This document shows positions 1-6,918 of a stretch of 64,000 bases of DNA, in pieces. The first letter of the stretch is position 1. The number at the start of each line of letters is the position of its first letter. Source of the stretch: Leptospira abararensis (GTDB taxonomy: Bacteria > Spirochaetota > Leptospiria > Leptospirales > Leptospiraceae). The notes beneath the pieces are model-generated. The model had not been told where the DNA came from. It did no database searches and saw only the letters and a list, made by a program, of their open reading frames with translations. A program made the position numbers and the translations under genes. The stretch is taken from positions 62,001 through 126,000 of the forward strand of contig NZ_JAFFPR010000035.1 in assembly GCF_016918735.1 (NCBI RefSeq), written 5' to 3'.

Positions 1-589
1 CTTCAATGCGGTTCACAGAACCCATGTCTAAAATTAAATATTCTTCTTCCGGTTCTTCTTTCTTTTTAGAAGACCATCCGTAGTCAGGCCTTGTATCAAA
101 AAGATTTTCTTTCACATACAGCCTATCCAACTCAGAACTTGCTTGGATCGATTGAACTCCTGTAACGAGTATTTTCAACTGACCAAAACTAATCCGATTT
201 TTCCCGTTACTGGCTTTTCTCGAAATTTTGGAAACAAACTTCACATAACGGGCACTAGTAAGAGAAAAAAGCCATTTTGCTGAAGTTTTGAAAGACTTCC
301 GAAAGGAAGACTCTTGTAAAATTGGTTCCCAATACTTTCCATCGTGAGACAATTCAAACCGGAAAGAATCGGGAAAAAAGTCTAAACCATCTTTGCCAGG
401 TAAAAGTTCGATTCCATTAAAATAAACCACATCATCAAATTGAAAGATGATGGAAGAAAGTGAGGACTGTTCCTTCTCTTCAAAAAACGATAAAAATTCT
501 TCATTTTTGACTTCGAAGGTTCCCGAAGTGGAAACTGATTTGATTGGTAAAGAGTAGGGGTGGCTTGTGCGGATTAAATGATCTTTCAT
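1..589 (-). CDS. Discoidin (F5/8 type C)-like protein, partial
   Basis: An open reading frame on the minus strand starts with ATG at 589 and stays open to the left edge, so only the first 196 codons are present. The product begins MKDHLIRTSHPYSL. It holds a segment with the look of a discoidin/F5-8 type C beta-sandwich (FELSHDGKYWEPI, then SARYVKF), and a second such domain seems to begin near the edge (LDMGSVNRIE). There is no signal peptide. Such domains bind sugars or lipids, but the ligand here is unknown. It lies just downstream of rep in the same direction, with about 50 bp between. The family call rests on motif appearance only. Confidence 0.6.
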   Translation of the reverse strand, partial: MKDHLIRTSHPYSLPIKSVSTSGTFEVKNEEFLSFFEEKEQSSLSSIIFQFDDVVYFNGIELLPGKDGLDFFPDSFRFELSHDGKYWEPILQESSFRKSFKTSAKWLFSLTSARYVKFVSKISRKASNGKNRISFGQLKILVTGVQSIQASSELDRLYVKENLFDTRPDYGWSSKKKEEPEEEYLILDMGSVNRIE

Positions 590-640
590 TGCGCTTTTTG
601 GTGCTGATTCCTTCCAAAAAATACCGTTTTTCTATCCAGT

Positions 641-1561
641 CTATCGAATTTCACTGAGGCGCGATCCTTCTTCTTTTTCTGAGAATACTACAAGGACTGC
701 CGGTCTTACTCGTTCCGTAAAATACATATTCACAATTTGGCGTAAATGCCCCTGAAGGGGAGAGGTGACTACGATCACATTCCCATCGGTCTCTACCTGC
801 ACCTTCTCAAGTTGGTTCCATGAGGATTGGGTCAGTTCTTTGCTTGCCCAGGATAAAAACCCAGCCCAGGAGGCAGGGTGGGAAAAGGTTTCTTCCCCGG
901 AAACTTTCTGCTCAGTTTTAATCACTTCCTGCCTTTGGGCGGAAATGATCTCCCGGCAGAGCGATTGAACATAGGATGCATTTGATTCCATGTGTAAGGA
1001 GACTGCTTTTTTATAAGCTTCTAATGCAATCTCAGGTCCAAAGAGTTCCACTAAAGTTTCGAATGCTTTTTTTTCTTCCTTTTCCTTGCTCAATTCTCCC
1101 GCCGCTGGCACCGCAGGTAGATTGTTTGTATTAGATATAGTTATATTAATATGGTTTGGGGTCCCGTCCGCACCCCCCTTAGGAGCAAGTTTTGAACCCC
1201 CAGAGGCCCCCATTTCGGAATCCCTGAGGGTTATATTTGTATCCCCCAGGGGGGTAATTCTGGAACCCTCGTAATGAAAAGAAAAATGATACCTTGTTGA
1301 GGTTCGTCCATTGCCGGGGACTTGGTAGAGTAGGCCCGCTTGTGTGAGTTCTTTTTTGGCAGAAACAATGGATTTTTTTGTTTTGAATCCGGTAAGCCTC
1401 ATCAATGTTTCTGTATTAGGCCAAACTGGTTTGAAGTTGTAGTCACTGAATTTCAATAAGACCGGGTAGAGTGTTTTGGCCGCATGGGATAGGCCAGCCC
1501 AAACACCAGAATCTATGATGTCGGTCATCAGTCGGATATAGGGATGCCGCTGGTCGCTCAC
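641..1561 (-). CDS. Putative replication initiator (Rep) of the chromid
   Basis: Plasmid-type replication protein of about 306 residues, third gene after parA and parB in the same direction, which is the position of the initiator in repABC replicons. The N-terminal 100 residues look like a winged helix (TLMRLTGFKTKKSIVSAKKEL). A low-complexity Gly/Ser/Thr/Asn linker follows. The C-terminal 80 residues (SWAGFLSWASKEL, later VIVVTSPLQGHLRQIV) resemble the DnaA N-terminal fold. I chose GTG at 1561 because GGAGGA lies at 1573-1568, eight bases upstream; the longer frame would start at TTG 1585, ahead of that site. The SD can be masked by upstream complementary sequence. The linker DNA carries spaced G-rich boxes that may be the origin. 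The initiator role is inferred from context and fold-like motifs. Confidence 0.68.
   Translation of the reverse strand: MSDQRHPYIRLMTDIIDSGVWAGLSHAAKTLYPVLLKFSDYNFKPVWPNTETLMRLTGFKTKKSIVSAKKELTQAGLLYQVPGNGRTSTRYHFSFHYEGSRITPLGDTNITLRDSEMGASGGSKLAPKGGADGTPNHINITISNTNNLPAVPAAGELSKEKEEKKAFETLVELFGPEIALEAYKKAVSLHMESNASYVQSLCREIISAQRQEVIKTEQKVSGEETFSHPASWAGFLSWASKELTQSSWNQLEKVQVETDGNVIVVTSPLQGHLRQIVNMYFTERVRPAVLVVFSEKEEGSRLSEIR
1170..1270 (-). repeat. Iteron-like G-rich boxes inside rep
   Basis: Five imperfect 10-bp boxes start at 1170, 1193, 1217, 1239 and 1261. On the minus strand they read AGGGGGGTGC, TGGGGGTTCA, CAGGGATTCC, TGGGGGATAC and GAGGGTTCCA. Spacings are 23, 24, 22 and 22 bp, about two helical turns. 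They flank a very AT-rich stretch at 1120-1153. Spaced boxes next to AT-rich DNA are typical of plasmid origins, and in repABC replicons the origin lies within the initiator gene. The function is inferred, and the repeats could partly reflect the Gly-rich linker they encode. Confidence 0.45.
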
Positions 1562-1566
1562 GAAAG

Positions 1567-1621
1567 CTCCTCCGCTTTTCTGCAAAAATTAAACCAAATT
1601 TAAGCAAATTTTACGAAGGAG
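1567..1621 (-). promoter_or_regulatory. SD-masking hairpin in the rep leader
   Basis: On the rep mRNA, CUCCUUCG (1621-1614) can pair fully, with one U-G wobble, with CGGAGGAG (1574-1567), which contains the rep Shine-Dalgarno. Extra A/U pairing inside (GUAAAAUU with AAUUUUUGC) would lengthen the stem. This would hide the ribosome binding site unless the leader folds otherwise, as known for the repC leader of repABC plasmids. Pairing is read by eye; no energy was calculated. Confidence 0.5.
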
Positions 1622-1650
1622 TTGACATTATCTGACATAATGTTAATTAT
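1622..1650 (+). promoter_or_regulatory. Sigma70-type promoter for antisense RNA
   Basis: A perfect -35 TTGACA at 1622-1627 is followed after 17 bp by AATTAT at 1645-1650. It faces away from rep and would start transcription near 1657. The palindrome GACATAAT-N4-ATTATGTC (1634-1653) covers the spacer and -10, so a bound protein would block it. Which protein binds is unknown; Rep, ParA and ParB are candidates. Confidence 0.55.
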
Positions 1651-1656
1651 GTCTCA

Positions 1657-1713
1657 TCCAACAACATTCCTTCGGGAAACCCCGACCCCCTGGAACACCA
1701 GGGGAATTTTTTT
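1657..1713 (+). ncRNA. Predicted counter-transcribed RNA against the rep leader
   Basis: A consensus-like promoter (1622-1650) and an intrinsic terminator (1687-1713) lie back to back on the plus strand, predicting an RNA of about 57 nt with two stem-loops. The first is TCGGG-AAAC-CCCGA at 1672-1685; the second is the terminator stem. It is fully antisense to the leader of rep, between parB and rep. repABC plasmids encode a ctRNA of similar length at exactly this place that represses initiator synthesis. The RNA itself is a prediction from promoter and terminator only. Confidence 0.55.
1687..1713 (+). terminator. Intrinsic terminator of the antisense RNA
   Basis: CCCCTGG (1687-1693), loop AACA, CCAGGGG (1698-1704), then AA and seven T residues (1707-1713). 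This is a perfect 7-bp GC-rich stem with a U-tract on the plus strand only, although no protein gene precedes it on that strand. Confidence 0.8.
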
Positions 1714-1904
1714 ATATTTCGGGTTTGGGATACTATAAATCCCCCGTCTCTTGGGCCACAAGAAACGCCTGCTCAAACTCAAATCACTTTTATTATGTCA
1801 CATTATTGTCGGATTCCGGCAGATGTCAAGTTCGTACAGCATTTTTCCTAAGCTGTACTATAAATTTTTTTCCTAAGTACTTGACTGCTTAGTACTTGTC
1901 TGGG

Positions 1905-2726
1905 TTATGCCGAGTCCCCGTATTTTTTTACCAATTCTTTGCGGATGAACTTGTAAATGTCTCCGAGTAAAATTTCGTCGTCGGACAAAATCTGAATCCC
2001 TGTTCCTGTCCTCCGGATTTTGTATCCAGAAAAAAGTGAGTTTTTTGCAGAGCCCGGTTCGCCGGATTTCGCTTGTTTGTTGAAGTCTTTGGCGTCTCTG
2101 ACTGTCTTTAATGCCCCTTTGTGGAAGAGGGTTAAAAAATCGTCGAGGCTTCCTTTTTTAGCGGCTTGGGCTGCTTGGACAAGAAGGTTCTTATTGTAGA
2201 TTTCGTTTTTTTTGCATTTGTCGAGGTCTTCTTTTGACATCGAGGTAATAGAAAGGACTTCAGTCATATAACTGCGGCTCTTCCCAAAAAGGTCACCTAA
2301 TTCCTGATCTGTGTAGTTGTGGGAGTTTTTTAAAAAGAGGAGGGCATCTACCTCTTCATAAGGGGATAGGTTTTCCCTTTGTAAGTTTTCAATGACGGCT
2401 AATTTATAAATTTCTTTATCAGGGCGATTTAGGATTTTACATTCAATTTCGGCCCAGCCGAGTGATTTGGCGGCGTGGTATCTTCTTTCGCCAGCAATGA
2501 TTTTGTAATGACCTTCGCGTTCCCCTTTGGACACAATGATGGGTTGTAAAAGTCCATCCACCTTTAAGGTCTGTGCAAGCTCCTCAATCCCCTTTTTTCT
2601 TTCCTGTCTCGGTTGGTGTTCGGAGGGTAGGATTCTATCCATACGAATCGTACGAATGGTCCCATCTAAATTTTCTGCTTGGTAGATGTCGGCTAGAGTT
2701 CCGAGGCGTTTACTTTTTAAGCTCAT
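1905..2726 (-). CDS. parB: Chromosome/plasmid partition protein ParB
   Basis: ParB/RepB-family centromere-binding protein of 273 residues that loads on parS sites and works with ParA to segregate the replicon. The N-terminal CTP-binding nuclease-like domain is clear: IRMDRILPSEHQPR near residues 26-40 and the GERRYHAAKSLGW box near 79-91. It is followed by ENLQRENLSPYEE near 113 and a helix-turn-helix (ELGDLFGKSRSYMTEVL) near 140-157. The start overlaps the end of parA by 17 bp, indicating translational coupling. The short C-terminal part should hold the dimer interface. Length and motifs are normal for the family. Confidence 0.92.
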   Translation of the reverse strand: MSLKSKRLGTLADIYQAENLDGTIRTIRMDRILPSEHQPRQERKKGIEELAQTLKVDGLLQPIIVSKGEREGHYKIIAGERRYHAAKSLGWAEIECKILNRPDKEIYKLAVIENLQRENLSPYEEVDALLFLKNSHNYTDQELGDLFGKSRSYMTEVLSITSMSKEDLDKCKKNEIYNKNLLVQAAQAAKKGSLDDFLTLFHKGALKTVRDAKDFNKQAKSGEPGSAKNSLFSGYKIRRTGTGIQILSDDEILLGDIYKFIRKELVKKYGDSA

Positions 2727-3462
2727 TTAAAACCTCCTCTATAAAACCCTCATACTCTTGAGACTGACGAGAGGTTTTGTTATAATCGAAAACAGATTTT
2801 TTTGCCAGGTGGCTTTCTCCGATGGCCACTCCATCCGAAATTGTATGTTCAAAAATTCGGAAGTATTTGGTCAAAACAGGTAGGATGGTTTTCGTAAGTA
2901 AGGTCTGGGGTTTGAGTTGGGTGATAAGAGCCCCTAAGATCTCCAGTTCCGGATTGATCCTTTTTTTGATCGAGGAGATGGTTTGTTGTAAGCCCATGAT
3001 TCCGTCCATGGAGAACTTTTCTGCTTGGAGGGGGATAAGGACAAAGTTTGCAGCCACAAGACTATTCACCGTGAAGATGGAAAGGGAAGGGGGGCAGTCA
3101 ATAATGACAAAATCAAATTCCTTAACGGCAGCGAGGGAGTCTCTCAGGATATAGGGGGCCTCGACGGAGTTTACGGAAACCGTTTCCATTTCCGCCAAGC
3201 GCATGCTAGATGGAGCTACCCACAAATGCTCGTTATATGCAGGTGTGATGATATCTTTAAGGTTGGCTGAATTTTGGAAGAGGTGGGCAAGGTCTTTCTC
3301 AACTGTCTCTGGATTCAGAAAAATTCCCGTGGAATTCGCCTGAGGGTCCATATCGATGAGTAGGGTTTTAAGATTGCGACGGGCCAACCCCATGGCAAGA
3401 TTCAAAGAAGTAGTCGTTTTTCCTTCTCCGCCTTTTTGGTTTGCAACTGCAATGGTGATCAT
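2710..3462 (-). CDS. parA: Partition ATPase ParA
   Basis: ParA-type ATPase of 250 residues that drives segregation together with ParB. The deviant Walker A motif (KGGEGKTTT, residues 10-18, with signature lysines 10 and 15) opens the protein. LLIDMDPQANST follows near residue 34, and the Walker B-like VIIDCPPSL lies near 118. There is no N-terminal helix-turn-helix extension, as in small chromosomal or type Ib ParA proteins, so autoregulation by ParA alone is less likely. It is the first gene of parA-parB-rep, read divergently from a degenerate regulator gene, with palindromic boxes in the shared upstream region. Confidence 0.93.
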   Translation of the reverse strand: MITIAVANQKGGEGKTTTSLNLAMGLARRNLKTLLIDMDPQANSTGIFLNPETVEKDLAHLFQNSANLKDIITPAYNEHLWVAPSSMRLAEMETVSVNSVEAPYILRDSLAAVKEFDFVIIDCPPSLSIFTVNSLVAANFVLIPLQAEKFSMDGIMGLQQTISSIKKRINPELEILGALITQLKPQTLLTKTILPVLTKYFRIFEHTISDGVAIGESHLAKKSVFDYNKTSRQSQEYEGFIEEVLNELKK

Positions 3463-3574
3463 CTATCTCTATTTTCCCTTCCCAAATGGTATGCTTTCCT
3501 GCCGAAAATTTGGGATCAATTGTATTTTTAGAATGGAGCAAAAAAAGGATTTTTTGGCCTCTTCTCTCTTCATT

Positions 3575-3590
3575 GTCGGACATCCGACAT
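3575..3590. promoter_or_regulatory. Palindromic box upstream of parA, copy 1
   Basis: Reads GTCGGACATCCGACAT. Its core GTCGGA-CA-TCCGAC is a perfect inverted repeat. An identical 16-bp copy starts 51 bp to the right, near five helical turns, so both face the same side. It lies between divergent parA and the regulator gene. Likely a ParB-binding centromere (parS) or a parAB operator; inferred. Confidence 0.6.
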
Positions 3591-3625
3591 ACTGAAAATT
3601 AGCAAAAACTATCTCCTTTCTTTTG

Positions 3626-3641
3626 GTCGGACATCCGACAT
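3626..3641. promoter_or_regulatory. Palindromic box upstream of parA, copy 2
   Basis: The second identical 16-bp copy of GTCGGACATCCGACAT, about 25-50 bp before the possible starts of the rightward regulator gene. A degenerate relative (GTCGGATTCCGGCAGAT) occurs downstream of parB at about 1808-1824. Same interpretation as copy 1: parS or operator. Confidence 0.6.
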
Positions 3642-3665
3642 TCAAATAGGTACGTACTTGACAAA

Positions 3666-5009
3666 GTGATTAAATTTAAACAGTTTCATAGCATGCCTTC
3701 CCAAGCCATTTCCCTACTTGCCTCCGAAAAAACAGGCAAGGATTGGATGGATTCTGTCCTCCCAATTTTGTGGGAAAGGCTATGTACTGAGCTCGGTTTC
3801 TCAGCAGGAGTAGTCGTACTAAAGGTCGAGGATGAAGATTCTTTTTACGAATCAGCGAGTTTCGGATATGGTGAAGACGGTTTTTATTATTCCTTTTTGA
3901 ATCGCGGTTCTCTGCATTGGGAAGAATTGATGCACTCCGAGGAACCGATCTTTTTCTCTGGATCAGAGTTTGAATTGTTCAACAAAAAAACAAATGCGCT
4001 GGCCATTCGGGTTCGATCGAAACAAAAAGAAATCGGATTTCTACTAGCGGAAATGGATGATTCCCTAACTCTCCCCGCAGGAATTTTCCTCAGTTTTTTT
4101 GCCGAAAAGATTGGGAATGAATGGGGAGAAACTCAAGTCCGCTTGGGTGGAAAGGAAGTAGCAACTTCAGAAAATTCGCATTCTTTATACCGTTCTGAAA
4201 TTCCCAATTTAGACCTTGCGACTTCGGAATTTACGAAGCAAAAAATCCTTACCATTCTTGGGCCTCCTGGTTCTGGAAAGAAAACCTTGGCAAAATGGAT
4301 CCACCAAACCCAATTGCCGGGTGCTCCCATTCTCGTTGTAGAATCCCTGCCTGACCATTTTGGAAAGTTGGAAAAGGCCCTTGCCCTTTGGGGGGAAGAG
4401 TCTCGGTCCGGAAGTTTGGTTCTTGTTGGAATCCAATTACTCAATTTAGGCCAACAACAAATCCTCTCGGATTGGTGGTCCAAATCCGGATATTCTGGTT
4501 CTCTATTTTTACTTGGACCTGAAGAAATGGGCCAAGAATTATTACCTGAGTTTGAAAGATTTTTGCGAAAAAATTCGTTGGTACTACCATCCCTTAGGTT
4601 CCTTCCCAAAGCAAAATTGCAAACTTTGGTTCAGGCTATATTTGAAGAATTATGTGATTCTCAGAACCGATCGGGTTTGCAATTAGGGGCTTTGAGTTTG
4701 CAGGAATTGGTATCTAGAACTTATTCGGAAAATTTTACGAACTTACGAAATGCAATTCTTACAGGGATTTTGACCTGCCGGTCGAACCAGGTGGAACCAG
4801 CGGATTTGGAACCTGGAAAGTTCAAGATGGATTTGGAGATTCCCGATGCAGAAGATTTAGACTTGCGGCGTGGAACAGAGGCCTTAGAAAGGCAGAAGAT
4901 TCTTCTGGCTATGCGGATCTTTTCTGGCAACCAAATCCGGATGGCAAAGGCCTTAGGTATTTCGAGGGGATCCCTCCAATATAAAATGAAACAACTTGGT
5001 TTAATGTAA
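3666..5009 (+). CDS. Degenerate sigma54-activator-like regulator (GAF, AAA remnant, Fis-type HTH)
   Basis: A 447-residue protein with the layout of an NtrC-like enhancer-binding protein but altered key parts. Residues 1-160 look GAF-like. A Walker A (GPPGSGKKT) lies near residue 198. The Walker B region reads GSLVLVGIQLL near 248, where active relatives have an Asp-Glu pair, and I find no GAFTGA loop that would contact sigma54. The C-terminus is a convincing Fis-type helix-turn-helix (MAKALGISRGSLQYKMKQLG). It may bind DNA without remodelling sigma54. The start is GTG 3666 or, in the same frame, ATG 3693; neither has a clear SD. The next gene begins 2 bp after its stop, so the two are probably coupled. 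Confidence 0.72.
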   Translation: MIKFKQFHSMPSQAISLLASEKTGKDWMDSVLPILWERLCTELGFSAGVVVLKVEDEDSFYESASFGYGEDGFYYSFLNRGSLHWEELMHSEEPIFFSGSEFELFNKKTNALAIRVRSKQKEIGFLLAEMDDSLTLPAGIFLSFFAEKIGNEWGETQVRLGGKEVATSENSHSLYRSEIPNLDLATSEFTKQKILTILGPPGSGKKTLAKWIHQTQLPGAPILVVESLPDHFGKLEKALALWGEESRSGSLVLVGIQLLNLGQQQILSDWWSKSGYSGSLFLLGPEEMGQELLPEFERFLRKNSLVLPSLRFLPKAKLQTLVQAIFEELCDSQNRSGLQLGALSLQELVSRTYSENFTNLRNAILTGILTCRSNQVEPADLEPGKFKMDLEIPDAEDLDLRRGTEALERQKILLAMRIFSGNQIRMAKALGISRGSLQYKMKQLGLM

Positions 5010-5011
5010 AG

Positions 5012-6010
5012 ATGGATGACACTGTATACGAAGAGCGAAAAACCCCTGCCGGTTTTCTCGTCAAAGTCCGACTGTCCAAGCTTACCTACGTCGTTTTCAC
5101 CGAGACCGGACCAGAAGTCCCAAAAGGTGCCAGGAATAATTCTATCGTAGTCAATGTCCCCCGAGTGGGCTTTTTTGGGGACGATTTTGATGTTTCCCAT
5201 TTCCATTTAGGGGAACTTTCCTTTGTCAACGTCAAAGCAGGAAAACTCGTCATTCCCTACCAACATGGGTTTTCCAACGAAATCAAAACTATTTATTTAG
5301 GTACGGGAAGTCTGAGCGATGTCCTTCCCGTTGTCATTTACCATTATAAAAATAAAGAAGAATTGATGGCGGCCTGGGAGAGGGGGGAGCATGCCCAGTT
5401 TTTAGTGGTCGATGAAGAGATTCCTAGATCCGACATGGTTTCCTTTAAGATCCGATACCCAAGTATGAATATCCTTGTAATCAAAAAAAGGATCAATACC
5501 TCAGCGGAATCTCAGTCCCCAAAAACCGATGAATCCAAAGACAAGGGTGTGGTCGATTACGACAAGGTCCGAGCGACCGATGTGGCTAAAAACCAAAACC
5601 TCAATACCTATAGCGAAAATCCGGTGTTTTTGGCAAGAATCCACCTGCGAGCGATGGAGCTGGATAAAGTAAAACAACTCCTATTGGATTTTCATCTCTC
5701 TTCCGATGATGTCATGTTCATCCGAACTTTTTTGGATGTAATGATCAAAAACGAATTAAAAAAGCCAGAACTAGATGTGGTCAAACCTCAGCTCATTGCG
5801 ATGACGGAAGCATTCCGATTGGCAGTTCTTATTTTGGAATACCGTGTAGAAGATTTTGAAAAGGAATTGGATGCAGGCTTTTCCAAAGAGATCTCCCATA
5901 TGATTTATGCCCTTCTGGCCAAAGAGCAAGAGACCGCCCAAGACCTCGAACATGAGATTGTTCTCTGGGAATGGAAACTTAGGGTGCGTTCGCAAATTAT
6001 CAAAAAATAG
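5012..6010 (+). CDS. Conserved protein of unknown function
   Basis: A soluble 332-residue protein without a signal peptide or membrane segment. The first 150 residues are rich in beta strands (VKVRLSKLTYVVFTE, SIVVNVPRVGFF). A charged linker lies around 160-190, and the rest appears all-helical (ARIHLRAMELDKVKQLLLDF). I do not recognise a family. It starts 2 bp after the stop of the regulator gene upstream, so the two are probably co-transcribed and may share a role. The stop is followed by a short AT-rich repeat with T-rich DNA that might end transcription. Confidence 0.72.
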   Translation: MDDTVYEERKTPAGFLVKVRLSKLTYVVFTETGPEVPKGARNNSIVVNVPRVGFFGDDFDVSHFHLGELSFVNVKAGKLVIPYQHGFSNEIKTIYLGTGSLSDVLPVVIYHYKNKEELMAAWERGEHAQFLVVDEEIPRSDMVSFKIRYPSMNILVIKKRINTSAESQSPKTDESKDKGVVDYDKVRATDVAKNQNLNTYSENPVFLARIHLRAMELDKVKQLLLDFHLSSDDVMFIRTFLDVMIKNELKKPELDVVKPQLIAMTEAFRLAVLILEYRVEDFEKELDAGFSKEISHMIYALLAKEQETAQDLEHEIVLWEWKLRVRSQIIKK

Positions 6011-6072
6011 CCAAAATTGCTTAAAAAAAGCTTTATTTTTCTACGATTTCGATGAAAACTGAGGGTAATCCT

Positions 6073-6918
6073 ATGTTTTTTCTGGAAAAAATAAAAAATT
6101 TGGCACAAAAGTTGCAAAAGAGCGCCTTCCTGATTTTGCTCTCTATATTTTTTATTTTTCCTACGGTGGGTCTTTTTGCAAATGAAGCAGACCTCCCTGT
6201 AATCATTCCGAACGACGAACTACTTACTCCCATCGAACTTCGCGACGGTTTGGTTCTTGAGGTGACTGTCCCGAAGGAAACAGAACTTGTCTCACCGGAA
6301 ACCTTTCCATCTGAAATCCAAACAGCGAGCACCTTTGTTCCTTCCGATGTCTCGATTCCCGAGCTGGAGATTTTCTTTGAGACCTCTAATGTAGAGAGGG
6401 GTATAGTGAGAGGGACGGGGTTATCTTCCCAATTCAAAACATTAGGAATCTGTAAAGCATCATCTGTTTTTGAGAATCCACCAGAGCATTTCTCAGTAAA
6501 ATCGATTGCCAGCTCAGGACTTTTTGGTTTTCTGGGGATATGTCTCAGCCGAAGCGAGTTGCCTTCCAAAAATTCCTCAATGCTATGCGAAAACTCTCTA
6601 CTGAAGTCAATGATTCGGAGATCTGCAAACGATTGGAAATACTTATGGCAACCAGTAAGGACGACCTACCTGTCGCCGTTGTCAATCAACTCCTCCAGGA
6701 TCCTAAAAACTTCGATCCTAAGTCCATCCACGAACCATACACACAATATGTCCGACATTTCATCTACATGGCCAAACGTAATGGAAGGGTCCCCAGTGAC
6801 CTTTTGGCTGGAGAAGAGGACAAATCTTCCAGTGATCGCACTGGACGCAAATCAGCAAAAAAACAGTCCGCTAGCTCCCAAACGAAACGAAGTACATCCA
6901 AGTCCACAACTCCTGTAA
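6073..6918 (+). CDS. Putative exported protein with doubtful 3' end
   Basis: The first part looks coding: MFFLEKIKNLAQKLQ, a hydrophobic stretch, then a likely cleavage after VGLFA, giving an exported protein rich in Glu, Pro and Thr. I prefer ATG 6073 because GAGG precedes it by 8 bp; the frame is open from ATG 6052. After about 6400 the codons lose coding character, and from 6540 the frame runs through a different gene in another frame (6540-6962) that looks far more like real coding sequence. The true 3' end is probably lost by frameshift or decay. The function is unknown. Confidence 0.4.
   Translation: MFFLEKIKNLAQKLQKSAFLILLSIFFIFPTVGLFANEADLPVIIPNDELLTPIELRDGLVLEVTVPKETELVSPETFPSEIQTASTFVPSDVSIPELEIFFETSNVERGIVRGTGLSSQFKTLGICKASSVFENPPEHFSVKSIASSGLFGFLGICLSRSELPSKNSSMLCENSLLKSMIRRSANDWKYLWQPVRTTYLSPLSINSSRILKTSILSPSTNHTHNMSDISSTWPNVMEGSPVTFWLEKRTNLPVIALDANQQKNSPLAPKRNEVHPSPQLL

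Larger units (their letters stand above)
1562..1904. other. parB-rep intergenic control region
   Basis: A 343-bp stretch without a protein gene but dense in signals. It contains the predicted antisense RNA, the SD-masking element of rep, and the palindrome GACATAAT-N4-ATTATGTC at 1634-1653 with a further half-site ATTATGTC at 1793-1800. It also holds the inverted repeat GGGAT/ATCCC at 1727-1743, the inverted repeat GTACAGC/GCTGTAC at 1834-1858, and the 10-bp direct repeat TACTATAAAT at 1731 and 1856. AGTACTTG occurs twice at about 1875-1898. Read on the minus strand, both TACTATAAAT copies give TATAGT, a possible -10 for rep, but no good -35 is seen. Confidence 0.7.

Noticed and set aside
1801..1875. 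Hairpin GTACAGC/GCTGTAC followed by T-rich DNA as a terminator
   Set aside because: It would terminate plus-strand transcription, but no plus-strand gene or promoter precedes it closely. More likely a protein-binding or leader structure.
4133..4609. A 158-codon minus-strand frame inside the regulator gene
   Set aside because: Antisense shadow of the plus-strand gene, which has Walker A and a Fis-type HTH.
6033..6569. A 178-codon open frame on the minus strand opposite the exported protein gene
   Set aside because: It mirrors the plus-strand gene, is rich in Ser/Lys as antisense frames of such genes are, and has no SD. The plus strand has a signal peptide.
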